Shown in pieces: positions 18,202 through 27,799 of a stretch of DNA of 64,000 bases. A program made the position numbers and the translations under genes. Source of the DNA: Halomonas colorata. GTDB taxonomy: Bacteria; Pseudomonadota; Gammaproteobacteria; Pseudomonadales; Halomonadaceae. How positions within the stretch are numbered: the stretch's first letter is position 1; each line of letters starts with the position of its first letter. The notes beneath the pieces were generated by a model. It was given only the letters and a program-made list of their open reading frames with translations. It did not search any database and was not told the DNA's origin. The DNA lies in NCBI RefSeq assembly GCF_014897985.1, contig NZ_JABUZA010000007.1, positions 1 through 64,000 on the forward strand, written 5' to 3'.

Positions 18202-19317
18202 TTAAAGCGCGTTAAACGAGACGCTGCGAATTAACGCGGTTACCTGCATGCCTTGTTTTAGGCCCATCTCATCCCAGGATTTGCGCGTCAGCCGTGCGCG
18301 TAAAGCAACTGTGCCGATACTTAAACGTAGCTCGACGGTATATGGCGCCTCGGGAAGTATGGTGAAATCGCTGATAGTAGCGTTGAGCTGGTTACGGTAG
18401 CTGGTGTTGGTGGGTGGGGTAAGCGCCAGGGCAATATCCCGGGCCAAAATACGCACACGTAAGCGGCGGCCTAACGGCGCCGATGTACCGGGCAGCACTA
18501 ACTGGTGGTCGCAATCTAATGCTAAGTGGGTAAGACCGTACGCTTCTTCATGAGCAACCACTTCGCCCTCCAGTAACGAGGCAGCATCGAAGCCGCCTAG
18601 CTGGTGCGTCAAATCAAAGCGCTGAAGCAGCGTGCTCAGGCTGCCGCTAGCCTGCACCTGCCCTTTATTCATTAGTACCAGATGATCTGCGATGGCGGAG
18701 ATTTCTTCCGGGTCGTGGCTGACATACACGACAGGAATATCCACCTGCTGAGTGAGTCGCGTGATATAGCGCAGTAACTCCTCTTTACGCGCACCGTCTA
18801 GCCCCGTTAAGGGTTCATCCATAAGCAGTAGCTGTGGGTCGCTGAGCAGTGCACGGCCAATCGCTACACGGCGGGCCTCGCCACCGGATAGCGTGCCTGG
18901 CATGCGCTCTAAAAGCGCTTCAATACCCAGTAGTCCAATGATTTCATCAAAACGACTTGTAGCGTGGCGCGGCATTCCATAGGTCAGGTTGCCGCGCACT
19001 TGATAATGGGGGAACAGGCGTGCTTCCTGAAAAACCACTCCAATACGTCTTCGGTGTGGAGGTATAAAGACGCCTCGTTGAGTATCGAGTAGCGCACGGT
19101 CGCCAATGTAAATATGGCCTTCAGCAGACTTATCCAGGCCGGCGATGAGTCTTAGCAAGCTGGTTTTTCCGCTGCCCGAGGCGCCGAATAGGCCCGTCAC
19201 ACCGCTACCGGGTAGATCCAGAGTAGCGGCCAGCTGGAACTGGCCTAATTGCTGTTTCACCGCCAGCGTTAGTGAGCCAGGCGTTGATTTGTTGGGGTCG
19301 CTGGGTCGATTAGCCAT
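18202..19317 (-). CDS. modC: Molybdate ABC transporter ATP-binding protein ModC
   Basis: This 371-residue ABC ATPase has Walker A GASGSGKTSLLR, a Q-loop in VVFQEARLFPHY, the signature LSGGEARRVAIGRAL and Walker B LLLMDEPLTGLD. After about residue 290 there is a C-terminal TOBE (Mop-like) oxyanion-binding domain, which is characteristic of ModC. It powers molybdate uptake with ModB and ModA. Its start overlaps the end of modB by eight bases, so the operon is translationally coupled. Confidence 0.95.
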   Translation of the reverse strand: MANRPSDPNKSTPGSLTLAVKQQLGQFQLAATLDLPGSGVTGLFGASGSGKTSLLRLIAGLDKSAEGHIYIGDRALLDTQRGVFIPPHRRRIGVVFQEARLFPHYQVRGNLTYGMPRHATSRFDEIIGLLGIEALLERMPGTLSGGEARRVAIGRALLSDPQLLLMDEPLTGLDGARKEELLRYITRLTQQVDIPVVYVSHDPEEISAIADHLVLMNKGQVQASGSLSTLLQRFDLTHQLGGFDAASLLEGEVVAHEEAYGLTHLALDCDHQLVLPGTSAPLGRRLRVRILARDIALALTPPTNTSYRNQLNATISDFTILPEAPYTVELRLSIGTVALRARLTRKSWDEMGLKQGMQVTALIRSVSFNAL

Positions 19318-20008
19318 CGCGTTCCTGTAAGCGTTGTCGGGTGCGCCTTGCCAGCCATTCAGAGGCGATCAGCGAAAGCAGGGCGATCACAATGGCAATA
19401 ATGCACAGGCGGGCTGCCGTCGCTTCTTGCCCTGGGGTTTGAATCAGCGTGTAAAGCGCCAGTGGCAGGGTGCGGGTTTCACCTGGGATATTAGAGGCAA
19501 ACGTGATGGTCGCGCCAAACTCGGAAAGTGCCCGTGCAAAGGCGAGCACGGTGCCGGTGAGTAGGCCGGGCACGGCAAGCGGCAGAGTGATAGTGGTAAA
19601 TATCCGCCATCGGCTGGCGCCCAGCGTGCTGGCGGCGGCTTCAAGTTTAGGGTCCACCGCTTCAAGGGAAAGTCTAAGGGCGCGTACCAGCAAGGGAAAG
19701 GCCATCACACCGCTGGCAACCGCAGCGCCTTGCCAGGTAAAGGGGAGCGATATGCCTAGCGCGTTATACAGCCATTGCCCAATGATGCCTTGCCTGCCCA
19801 GCGCCACCAGCAATAAATACCCTACCACCACGGGTGGCAATACCAAAGGCAGGTGGATGAGACCGTCTACCAGTGCCTTGCCACGAAATTCGTGTCGAGC
19901 CAGCCACCAGGCGACGGCAATACCTGGCGGTAGAATCCAGGCCACGGCGGCTAAGCCAATTAACAGACTTAGCCTTATGGCTTCCCATTCGGCCGGTGAA
20001 AGTGTCAC
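19310..20008 (-). CDS. modB: Molybdate ABC transporter permease ModB
   Basis: This 232-residue inner-membrane permease has five to six helices and the EAA-loop motif EAAASTLGASRWRIFTTITLP that contacts the ATPase. Length and sequence match ModB. It overlaps modA by four bases (ATGA) and modC by eight. Confidence 0.95.
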   Translation of the reverse strand: MTLSPAEWEAIRLSLLIGLAAVAWILPPGIAVAWWLARHEFRGKALVDGLIHLPLVLPPVVVGYLLLVALGRQGIIGQWLYNALGISLPFTWQGAAVASGVMAFPLLVRALRLSLEAVDPKLEAAASTLGASRWRIFTTITLPLAVPGLLTGTVLAFARALSEFGATITFASNIPGETRTLPLALYTLIQTPGQEATAARLCIIAIVIALLSLIASEWLARRTRQRLQERDG

Positions 20009-20790
20009 GGTGCTGCGATATCCGTATCGAAACCGTACGCTGCAAAAATCCTCAGCGCCTCATCACTGGCTAGCCACTCACGTAGTGCTATAGCGGCTTC
20101 ATTATCTTGTGCATCCACCAGCGCGATTGGGTAAGTAATAGGGTCGTGGCTATCGATTGGGAAGAGCCCCAGCGTTCTTACCCGCTCGCTGGCAAAAGCG
20201 TCAGTTTGATACACAACGCCAACGGGGGTTTCCTGTCGCTCAACCAGGGTGAGTGCCGCACGCACATCGTTACCACGCGCAAGTCTTGATTCCAGTGTTA
20301 CCCATTCGCCCAGCGCTTCCAGTGCTTGACGTGTATAGATGCCTGCTGGCACATGATCTGGATCACCAACGGATAGACGCTCCTCGTCACTCAGAAGCGT
20401 GGCAATAGCGCTGTCTTCACCTGGCGTAAAGTGTTCTGGAAGGTCAGTGCTAGCCGTGATGAGCGCTAAGCGGTTTTGCAGAAGGTCGCTGCGATCATGA
20501 ATATTGATCCCTTGCTCTTCCAACCAGTCCATCCACTGAACGTTAGCGGATAAAAATAGATCGGTTGGACTGCCGTTAGCGATTTGCCGGGCCAGGGTGG
20601 AGGACGAGGCATAAATGGGCGTTATCTCAACATCATGTTGAGACTCATATATAGCAATAGCTTCATTAAATGCATCGGTAAGTGAGGCGGCTGCCGCTAC
20701 TTGAACGTTATCCGTTGCATAAGCAGATACGGGCATTGCCAACACTAACGAAACGGCTAAAAAGCGGCGATTAAATATGGCATTGTTCAT
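20005..20790 (-). CDS. modA: Molybdate ABC transporter substrate-binding protein ModA
   Basis: This is a 261-residue periplasmic binding protein. A signal peptide ends near residue 25 (SAYA). The mature protein starts with the typical VQVAAAASLTDAFNEA, whose serine helps hold the oxyanion, and includes ASSSTLARQIANGSPTDLFLSAN. A tyrosine and other ligands expected late in the chain are consistent with ModA. It is the first transporter gene after the ModE-like box and is coupled to modB. Confidence 0.95.
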   Translation of the reverse strand: MNNAIFNRRFLAVSLVLAMPVSAYATDNVQVAAAASLTDAFNEAIAIYESQHDVEITPIYASSSTLARQIANGSPTDLFLSANVQWMDWLEEQGINIHDRSDLLQNRLALITASTDLPEHFTPGEDSAIATLLSDEERLSVGDPDHVPAGIYTRQALEALGEWVTLESRLARGNDVRAALTLVERQETPVGVVYQTDAFASERVRTLGLFPIDSHDPITYPIALVDAQDNEAAIALREWLASDEALRIFAAYGFDTDIAAP

Positions 20791-20800
20791 TGAATGATTC

Positions 20801-20824
20801 CGTTATTTCCATGTGGATATAGCG
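20801..20824 (-). promoter_or_regulatory. ModE-box-like operator before modA
   Basis: The sequence CGTTAT-N12-ATAGCG lies ten bases upstream of modA, between modE and modA. The E. coli modA operator is CGTTAT-N12-ATAACG, so only one base of the two half-sites differs. Its position next to a ModE-type regulator gene supports the assignment. No binding data are available. Confidence 0.65.
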
Positions 20825-20871
20825 GAGATTATACAGAATTGTCGAGTAGCTCAAGATATTAATAATTACGC

Positions 20872-21255
20872 TTAAGCTTCGTTTTCGGGGCGATTGATGG
20901 GCGAAAGCAGTGACAGCAAGGCCTGAGCATCATCAGACTGCTCGATAGTTAGTTGGCTTTCTAAGGCACGGTAATGAGTAAGTACCTGCTTGCCAAGCTC
21001 AGTGAGCTGGGCACCACCTCGCTGGTTGCCGCCTGAGTGAGTGGCAACCAGCGGAGACGGGAAGTAGCTGTTCATGGTTTCAATCAACTGCCAAGCTTTT
21101 TTATAGCTCATCTTAAGCGCCCGGCCGGCAGCTGAGATTGAGCCTGTCTGGTCGATCATCTCCAACAGGTCTGCTTTACCCGGCCCGATGACCACATCAT
21201 TATGCAGCGCCAAGCGTAACTGAAACGTTGGTTTAAGATGATGGGTCCGTGTCAT
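20872..21255 (-). CDS. ModE-type winged-helix regulator lacking the molybdate-binding domain
   Basis: This 127-residue protein corresponds only to the N-terminal DNA-binding half of ModE: LLEMIDQTGSISAAGRALKMSYKKAWQLIETMN is the typical winged helix. The C-terminal di-Mop domain that binds molybdate in E. coli ModE is absent, and the chain ends normally at a stop. Single-domain ModE proteins are known in other bacteria. The gene is just upstream of modABC with a ModE-like box between, so it is the likely local regulator. How it senses molybdate is not evident; one possibility is through ModC or cellular Mo status. Confidence 0.88.
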   Translation of the reverse strand: MTRTHHLKPTFQLRLALHNDVVIGPGKADLLEMIDQTGSISAAGRALKMSYKKAWQLIETMNSYFPSPLVATHSGGNQRGGAQLTELGKQVLTHYRALESQLTIEQSDDAQALLSLLSPINRPENEA

Positions 21256-21363
21256 ATCGCGTGTCCTGCACCAGGGTATTAGTCTTCTAGTTTAGCAGTG
21301 ACTGATTATCCAGGGCGTATCAATCCCATAAGAGTATAGTAAGGGCGCTTATCTACAGGGCGT

Positions 21364-22443
21364 TTAGCCGTTTGCTACCCGTTCATCGGGCAGGAAGATA
21401 CGGCTGTGGGTCGGCCTAATCCAGGCGTCGCTGCCTTGTTTGAGGCCTAGCGAATGAAAGTGGTGCTTGGAAAGCTCGGCATGTACCAGCGTTTCGGTGT
21501 TGTCGGTTCTTAACTCCAGGCGCACTGTCGGGCCGATAACCGAAACGAGCTCGATTTGACTGTGCAGGGCATCGTCATGCTGCCGTGTGGCCAGTACTTC
21601 GATTTCATGGGAGCGCACGTAAGCTTCACCGCGCTCGTTATGGTAGCCATGAAATTCTGGCGCAGGCAGCTGGATATCACCGATCCGCGCCACGCCATCA
21701 TGAATCCGCGCGTGAAAAAGATTAACGTTGCCGAGAAAACGGTAAACAAAGGGATTGGCCGGCGTGTCGTAAACCTGCTCGGGCGAGCCATCCTGCTCTA
21801 CGCGGCCCTTGTTCATAACTACCACTCGATCGGAAACCTCCAGCGCTTCTTCCTGATCATGGGTAACAAAGACGCTGGTGACATGAATGTCATCGTGAAG
21901 GCGTCGTAGCCAGCGGCGCAGTTCAGCACGAACCTTGGCATCCAGCGCACCAAAGGGTTCATCTAATAGCAGAACCTTGGGCTCGACCGCCAATGCGCGG
22001 GCCAGGGCAATGCGCTGGCGCTGGCCGCCGGAAAGCTGATGCGGGTAACGGTGTGCAGTCCAGTCCAGTTGAACCAGCTCGAGAAGGCGCATGACCTTGG
22101 CGTTGATATTAGCCTTGCTAGGGCGGCTCTGGCGGGGGCGCACCGTCAGGCCATAGGCCACGTTCTGAAAAACCGTCATATGCTTGAACAGGGCGTAGTG
22201 CTGAAATACAAAGCCGACACCACGTTGGCTGACATGCTTGTCCGTGGTGTCTTCGCCGTGAAAACGAATGCGTCCGGTATCCGGCTGCTCAAGGCCTGCA
22301 ATAATGCGCAACAGCGTGGTCTTGCCCGACCCTGAAGGGCCAAGCAGCGCGGTTAGCTCACCTTCGTTGAATGTAAGGCTGACGTTATCGACGGCCACAA
22401 AATCGCGAAAGTGTTTGTTGACGTGATCGATCTCGATACTCAT
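21364..22443 (-). CDS. cysA: Sulfate/thiosulfate ABC transporter ATP-binding protein CysA
   Basis: This 359-residue ABC ATPase has Walker [13 protein letters not shown], signature [15 protein letters not shown] and Walker [15 protein letters not shown]-terminal TOBE-like regulatory domain follows at about 240-350. It is the last gene of the sbp-cysT-cysW-cysA run and starts 30 bases after cysW. It drives uptake of sulfate and thiosulfate for cysteine synthesis. Confidence 0.95.
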   Translation of the reverse strand: MSIEIDHVNKHFRDFVAVDNVSLTFNEGELTALLGPSGSGKTTLLRIIAGLEQPDTGRIRFHGEDTTDKHVSQRGVGFVFQHYALFKHMTVFQNVAYGLTVRPRQSRPSKANINAKVMRLLELVQLDWTAHRYPHQLSGGQRQRIALARALAVEPKVLLLDEPFGALDAKVRAELRRWLRRLHDDIHVTSVFVTHDQEEALEVSDRVVVMNKGRVEQDGSPEQVYDTPANPFVYRFLGNVNLFHARIHDGVARIGDIQLPAPEFHGYHNERGEAYVRSHEIEVLATRQHDDALHSQIELVSVIGPTVRLELRTDNTETLVHAELSKHHFHSLGLKQGSDAWIRPTHSRIFLPDERVANG

Positions 22444-22473
22444 GAAAGCTCTCTTGTGTGCGTAAGGCTGGCG

Positions 22474-23361
22474 TTAGGTGGCGGCAATGCGTTGACGACG
22501 CTCTTCCTGCCACTCAACCATGCTTTTGATGATGATCGTGACCAGCGCAAGACCGGTCAGCAGCGATGACACAGCAAAGGCGGCGGTAAACATGTATTCG
22601 TTGTAGAGCACTTCGATATGCAGCGGCATGGTGTTGGTTTCTCCACGGATTCGACCCGAGACCACGGCAACTGCACCAAACTCGCCCATGGCTCTGGCAT
22701 TACACAAAATCACGCCATAGATCAGGCCCCATTTGATATTGGGAAGTGTCACGTACCAGAAGGTTTTCCAGCCGTTGGCGCCCAGCGTTAATGAGGCTTC
22801 CTCCTCCTCTTTACCCTGCTGCTGCATGAGCGGGATCAGCTCGCGGGCAATAAACGGCAGTGTGCCGAACGCAATCACGATAACGATGCCGGGAACGGCG
22901 AAGATGATGCGTAGATCATGGGCGGCGAGCCAAGGCCCTAGCCAGCCCTGCGAGCCAAACAGAATGACAAAGATCAAACCCACCACCACGGGTGATATCG
23001 CGAAGGGCATGTCGATCAGTGAGATAAGTACGGGTTTGCCGCGAATTTCGAATTTGGCAATGGCCCAGGCCGCAGCGATACCAAACACGGTGTTGAGAGG
23101 GACGACGATAGCGACGATCAGCAGCGTTAAGCGAATGGCCGACAAGGCGTCGGGGTCTTGTACGGCCGCCCACCATACGCCAATCCCGCGCTCAAGCGCG
23201 CCATACAGCACCACGGTTAGCGGTAGCACCAGAAACAGCGTTACAAACGTCAAAGCGAGCGTGATGAGCGTTAGCCTTATCCACGCAGGCTCTTCGGTGG
23301 CGCGTCGCCAGCGTGTGGAGGAAATATCCTGCAGGGGAGTAGCGGTTAGGGAAGTACTCAC
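22474..23361 (-). CDS. cysW: Sulfate ABC transporter permease CysW
   Basis: This 295-residue permease has six helices and the EAA motif EEASLTLGANGWKTFWYVTLP. The IDMPFAISPVVVGL and RAMGEFGAVAVVSG segments are typical of CysW. It pairs with CysT in the membrane and follows it by 12 bases. Confidence 0.95.
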   Translation of the reverse strand: MSTSLTATPLQDISSTRWRRATEEPAWIRLTLITLALTFVTLFLVLPLTVVLYGALERGIGVWWAAVQDPDALSAIRLTLLIVAIVVPLNTVFGIAAAWAIAKFEIRGKPVLISLIDMPFAISPVVVGLIFVILFGSQGWLGPWLAAHDLRIIFAVPGIVIVIAFGTLPFIARELIPLMQQQGKEEEEASLTLGANGWKTFWYVTLPNIKWGLIYGVILCNARAMGEFGAVAVVSGRIRGETNTMPLHIEVLYNEYMFTAAFAVSSLLTGLALVTIIIKSMVEWQEERRQRIAAT

Positions 23362-23373
23362 AGTGAACTCCTT

Positions 23374-24204
23374 TTAGGCATACCGTCGACCGGCCCACCA
23401 CTGCAGGCCATTGATGACCAGCAGCATGGAAAACGCCGCCAGCAGCATGACAGTGCCAATAGCGGCGGCGCCGTGATAGTCGTACTGCTCAGCCTTGGAG
23501 ACGATGAGCAGTGGGGTGATTTCAGTACGAAACGGCAGATTTCCCGAGATGAAAACCACTGAGCCGTATTCTCCCAGCGCTCTGGCAAAGGCCAGGGCGT
23601 AGCCGGTCAACAGGGCCGGGAGCAGCGCTGGAAATATCACGCGCCGCAGGGTTGTCAGGCGGCCAGCGCCCAAACTTGCCGAGGCTTCTTCCCATTCGGC
23701 TTCCAGGTCTTCAAGAACGGGTTGCACCGTGCGAACCACAAAAGGCAGCCCGATATAGGTCAACGCCACAACGACGCCCAGCTGGGTATAGGCGACGCGA
23801 ATGCCAAAGATCTCCAGGTACTGCCCCACCCAGCCGGTGCTTGCATAGAGTGTCACCAGCGCGATACCGGCCACGGCGGTGGGGAGCGCAAATGGCAGGT
23901 CAACCAGTGCATCGACCACGCGCCTGCCCGGAAAGCGGTAACGCACCAGCACCCAGGCTACCAGTGCGCCAAATACCAGATTGATCGTAGCCGCAATCAA
24001 CGACCCGCCAAAAGAGAGCTTGTAGGACGCTACGACCTGACGCTGGGTAATCGCGCTCCAGAATATCTCCCAGCTCATGCTGGTGGTATAGAGCAAAAAA
24101 GCGCCCACCGGGATAAGAAACACAAGGCCCATATACAGCAGGGTGAAGCCCATGGTCAGACCAAAACCTGGTATGACCCGGCGTTTGGCAAGCGTTATCG
24201 ACAT
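23374..24204 (-). CDS. cysT: Sulfate ABC transporter permease CysT (CysU)
   Basis: This 276-residue permease begins with the KRRVIPGFGLTMGFTLLYMG leader and helix typical of CysT. It has the EAA motif EEASASLGAGRLTTLRRVIFP and the conserved LARALGEYGSV-like segment. It lies between sbp and cysW in the same operon. Confidence 0.95.
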   Translation of the reverse strand: MSITLAKRRVIPGFGLTMGFTLLYMGLVFLIPVGAFLLYTTSMSWEIFWSAITQRQVVASYKLSFGGSLIAATINLVFGALVAWVLVRYRFPGRRVVDALVDLPFALPTAVAGIALVTLYASTGWVGQYLEIFGIRVAYTQLGVVVALTYIGLPFVVRTVQPVLEDLEAEWEEASASLGAGRLTTLRRVIFPALLPALLTGYALAFARALGEYGSVVFISGNLPFRTEITPLLIVSKAEQYDYHGAAAIGTVMLLAAFSMLLVINGLQWWAGRRYA

Positions 24205-24263
24205 ACCGTTTTCCAGAGACAGGGCCGGGAAGCAAGTGCTCCCGGCGAGGTGGCGAAGTAGTA

Positions 24264-25331
24264 TTATTGAGCGTTGATCGATTCGAGAATCTCGTCGAAA
24301 ACGCCGCCGTCATTGAAAAAGCGCGCCTGGGCGCTTTGCCAGCCCCCAAACACATCATCAATGGTGAAAAGCTCAAGCGACGGAAACGCATCAATGTGCT
24401 CTGCCAGGACCTTTGCGTTGCTCGGGCGGTAGTAGTGTTTGGCAGCCAACTGCTGGGCTTCATCAGAGTAAAGGTATTCCAGATAGGCCTCGGCGACTTC
24501 ACGGGTTCCCTTACGGTCGACGTTGGCATCCACGACCGCAACGGGCGGCTCGGCCAGAATGCTTTGCTCTGGCACCACAATTTCAAAATCGCCTTTACCC
24601 AGCTGTTCTACCGAAAGAATGGCTTCGTTTTCCCAGGCGAGCAGTACATCGCCCAGACGGCGCTGCACGAAGGTATTCGTCGCGCCACGGGCGCCGGAAT
24701 CGAGTACCGGCACGTTCTCGAAAACCTGGCGCATGAAGTCGAATGTCTGCTCTTCATCGCCATCGAACTGTTCGAGCCCATAGCCCCACAGGGCCAGGAA
24801 GTTCCAACGTGCCCCGCCTGAGGTTTTAGGGTTCGGCGTAATGACTTCTACGTCATCACGAGTGAGATCCCCCCAACCCTGAATGTTTTTGGGATTGCCA
24901 TCGCGAACCAGTAGCACGATGGTCGAGGTATAGGGCGAGCTGTTGCTCGGCAGGCGCGACTGCCAATCTTCGGGGATCAGGTTGGCGCGGTCGTGAAGTG
25001 CATCAATATCGTAAGCGAGAGCAAGCGTTGCCACATCGGCATCAATGCCATCGACAATTGAGCGGCCTTGCGAGCCCGAACCCCCATGAGATTGACGTAC
25101 GGTAACGGTTTGGCCGTTCTGTTCGCGCCAGTATTCACCGAACAGTGCATTGTATTCCCGGTAGAACTCGCGTGTTGGGTCGTAAGAGACGTTAAGGAGT
25201 TCGACGCGCTCGCTTTCTGCGTGAGCGATAGCCGGTAGGCCAAGCGTGGTGGTGAATACGGCGCCTCCCAATAAGGCGGCTGCCACTAGCTTGGAAAGGG
25301 GCCATTGGATGGATGGGTGAAAGACGTTCAT
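24264..25331 (-). CDS. sbp: Sulfate-binding periplasmic protein
   Basis: This 355-residue protein has a signal peptide ending near residue 38 (AIAHA). The mature start VELLNVSYDPTREFYREYN is the hallmark of Sbp/CysP. QSHGGSGSQ and NPKTSGGARWNFLALWGYG form the anion pocket. It is the first gene of the uptake operon and lies downstream of cysB. The sequence does not decide between sulfate and thiosulfate preference. Confidence 0.93.
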   Translation of the reverse strand: MNVFHPSIQWPLSKLVAAALLGGAVFTTTLGLPAIAHAESERVELLNVSYDPTREFYREYNALFGEYWREQNGQTVTVRQSHGGSGSQGRSIVDGIDADVATLALAYDIDALHDRANLIPEDWQSRLPSNSSPYTSTIVLLVRDGNPKNIQGWGDLTRDDVEVITPNPKTSGGARWNFLALWGYGLEQFDGDEEQTFDFMRQVFENVPVLDSGARGATNTFVQRRLGDVLLAWENEAILSVEQLGKGDFEIVVPEQSILAEPPVAVVDANVDRKGTREVAEAYLEYLYSDEAQQLAAKHYYRPSNAKVLAEHIDAFPSLELFTIDDVFGGWQSAQARFFNDGGVFDEILESINAQ

Positions 25332-25456
25332 TGGCTGCTCCGATGCTTTTATGTAAGTAGGAAGACAGCCTAAGCAAGTTTATTGATTCTAATAACGAAT
25401 ATAAAATGGATTTATTATTACTTTTTAAGCTTAGCGAGTGGAGTGTGAGATTAAGG

Positions 25457-26389
25457 TTAATCCTGGCGGCCTGCCAGAACGCGCTGAACGGTGTCTTCAT
25501 CCAGGTTATCGCGGCACAGCTTAAGAAATTGATAAACGTACCCGCGTAGAAAATGACCGCGCCGTAGCGCCAGATAGGTAGTGTTGCGTGGGAACAGCGC
25601 GCTGGCATCCAGTAGTTTAAGCCCTTGATCACGCGCTTCGTAATAGGCCATCGAGGCAATCAGCCCCACGCCCATGCCCAGCTCAACGTAGGTTTTGATA
25701 ACGTCTGCATCCAGGGCAGTCAGCACGATATCGGGATACACGCCAACCGAGGTAAACGCCGTGTCAATGCGTGCTCGGCCCGTAAAGCCGTCATGGTAGG
25801 TAACAATAGGGTGCTCGGCGATTCGCTCAAGCGTTAACGGTAAGCCGTCGTTCAAAGGGTGCTGTTCGGGCACGATGACCCCGTGATACCAGTGATAAAA
25901 AGGAAAGCAGGCAAAAAGCTGGCTCTCTTCGTGCAGCGCTTCGGTGGCGATGCCTATATCTACCTTGCCCGCCTTGAGTAGTGAAACGATCTCCTCTGGC
26001 CCGCACTGGTGGAGCTCCAGATGTACTTTGGGAAAGGCCTTCTTGAACTGGGCAATAATCGGGGGAAGTGCATAGCGTGCCTGAGTATGCGTTGTCGCAA
26101 TGGCAAGACTTCCCTGGTCTTCATGGGTTAGCTGGTGAGCCGAACGCTTGAGATTTTCGACATCCAGCAAGATGCGCTCAATGCAGTCGATCAACGTGCG
26201 GCCTGCAACGGTTAACCCAAGAATACGCTTGCCGCGGCGCTCGAATAACTCAACGCCCAGCTCGTCTTCCAAGTCGCGAATATGCTTACTGGCACCTGAC
26301 TGAGAGGTATAAAGCGCGTTAGAGGCTTCAGTCAGATTGAAATGCTGACGTACAGTTTCCCGAACGATACGCAGTTGCTGAATATTCAT
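25457..26389 (-). CDS. cysB: LysR-type regulator CysB
   Basis: This 310-residue LysR-type activator has an N-terminal helix-turn-helix (NLTEASNALYTSQSGASKHIRDLE). Its C-terminal effector domain carries the TTHTQARYALP segment that binds N-acetylserine or sulfate in CysB. Full-length agreement with CysB is good. It lies directly upstream of sbp with a 125-base AT-rich gap that should carry a CysB-activated promoter. It probably controls this uptake operon and cysteine synthesis genes elsewhere. Confidence 0.94.
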   Translation of the reverse strand: MNIQQLRIVRETVRQHFNLTEASNALYTSQSGASKHIRDLEDELGVELFERRGKRILGLTVAGRTLIDCIERILLDVENLKRSAHQLTHEDQGSLAIATTHTQARYALPPIIAQFKKAFPKVHLELHQCGPEEIVSLLKAGKVDIGIATEALHEESQLFACFPFYHWYHGVIVPEQHPLNDGLPLTLERIAEHPIVTYHDGFTGRARIDTAFTSVGVYPDIVLTALDADVIKTYVELGMGVGLIASMAYYEARDQGLKLLDASALFPRNTTYLALRRGHFLRGYVYQFLKLCRDNLDEDTVQRVLAGRQD

Positions 26390-26598
26390 GACAGATATCC
26401 AATGAAAGCAGATTTAATATTCTAAAAAAGAATATTAAATATTGTTCTTATACAATAAATTGTATTTTCTGCTATCTATATCGTTTTTTACACCTAAGGC
26501 AAAAATAAGTCAGAACCGTTATCCCATTTAGCTATCTAACGCCCGATAGCGTGGTAACACTACGTTAAGCAATAAGTCGTTCAAAAGGGATAAAATCA

Positions 26599-27009
26599 AT
26601 GAAAAACCGTGTAGTTAACGTAGCTGTTGTAGCCTTGCTGACAGGGCTTGCACTGCCATCCATGGCAAGCGCTGCAGAAGCCCTGTGCGAAAGCAAGGCG
26701 ACTGATATTCGCCAGCAATTGGAGCATGCCCAGTCACAAGGCAATCAGCAGCGGGTAGAGGGTTTGCAGCGTGCGCTGGACGCGATAGAAAGCAACTGCA
26801 CCAATGAAAGCGTGTTAAACGAAGCGACCGACGAAGTGAAAGCAAGCCTTGCCGAAGTGCAGGAGCGCCAGGCGGATTTTGAAGAGGCGTTAAGCGATGG
26901 CGATGAAGACGATATTCAGAAAAGGCGCGTTAAGCTCGAAGAAGCGACCCAGGAATTAGAAATGCATACCCAAGAGCTGAATGCGCTACAAAGCCAGATT
27001 ACTAACTAA
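26599..27009 (+). CDS. DUF1090 periplasmic coiled-coil protein (YqjC-like)
   Basis: This 136-residue exported protein has a signal peptide cleaved near ASAAEA (residues 23-27). It has two conserved cysteines (LCESKATDIRQQLEHA and ESNCTNESVL) that can pair, then a long highly charged helical region with heptad-like repeats. This is the DUF1090/YqjC pattern. The function is unknown. It is transcribed divergently from cysB with its own AAAAGGGA ribosome binding site. Confidence 0.88.
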   Translation: MKNRVVNVAVVALLTGLALPSMASAAEALCESKATDIRQQLEHAQSQGNQQRVEGLQRALDAIESNCTNESVLNEATDEVKASLAEVQERQADFEEALSDGDEDDIQKRRVKLEEATQELEMHTQELNALQSQITN

Positions 27010-27067
27010 GTAGGCGGGGCGCTATGTGCTCAGAGGCGCCCCAGATTTAGCCTGATCACATTCGGGT

Positions 27068-27799
27068 CTATTTATGTTGAGACTGTTTGTAGAGCCATCT
27101 AATATCCATCCCAAATGAATAGGCTAGCGAGACTAGTGCGCTAAACGCTAACAGGCTTGCCAAAAACGGGTGGGTAAGTGGCGTTAATGCCAGCAATAGC
27201 GCGGACACCTGCCAAACGCATACCAGTTTGCGCCGAAAGCTGGCAAATAAAGGCGCAGATAGCCAGGTGAAATGCCAGCTGGCGGCCACAAAAAAATAGC
27301 GCATTAAGCCAATCAGCAGCACCCATAGGCCCAGCGATTCCAGTTGGATCAGCCCGATACACAGCAGAAGAATCAGTAGGGCATCCAGCTCCATATCAAA
27401 ACGTGCGCCAAACGCGCTATAGCTTTTGGTTCGCCTGGCAATCCAGCCATCCACACCGTCAAGCATAAGCGCCACGGTCGCGATAACTAACCATAGCCAA
27501 ATGGCCTGGGTGAAGACGTTATTGGCAAGTGCCCCGGCTGCCAAGGCAACCAGTATTGCGCGTAGTAACGTAATGCGGTTCGCCCATCCCAATGCGCCAC
27601 CAGACCAAAAAATCATTACCAGTAAGCTAATCAGGGCATATAACCCAAATGCCAGCCCCCAGTTCAAGGTAGTGGCCAGTAGCGTCGGTAACACACTCCC
27701 CATCCCCAGAAGTACTAAGCTGCCCACAGTCAGTTCGCCAGCGGTATATAGTCGACTAGATAAAAGCGGAGTAGAGGCGGAGGGAAAGAATCGAAGCAT
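27068..27799 (-). CDS. CDP-alcohol phosphatidyltransferase family protein
   Basis: This 243-residue membrane enzyme has about six helices and a perfect CDP-alcohol phosphotransferase signature, D-x2-DG-x2-AR-x8-G-x3-D-x3-D (from LDGVDGWIARR to FDMELD). It transfers a phosphatidyl or similar group from a CDP-alcohol to an acceptor alcohol. The acceptor is not predictable; it does not closely resemble PgsA or PssA. It faces away from the pterin-like cluster at 28.1 kb across a shared promoter region and is a possible lipid-side partner of that pathway, which is inference. Confidence 0.85.
   Translation of the reverse strand: MLRFFPSASTPLLSSRLYTAGELTVGSLVLLGMGSVLPTLLATTLNWGLAFGLYALISLLVMIFWSGGALGWANRITLLRAILVALAAGALANNVFTQAIWLWLVIATVALMLDGVDGWIARRTKSYSAFGARFDMELDALLILLLCIGLIQLESLGLWVLLIGLMRYFFVAASWHFTWLSAPLFASFRRKLVCVWQVSALLLALTPLTHPFLASLLAFSALVSLAYSFGMDIRWLYKQSQHK

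Noticed and set aside
18202..26389. Mod and cys transporters as one oxyanion island
   Set aside because: Both are ordinary, complete operons with separate regulators. Adjacency alone does not show joint control.
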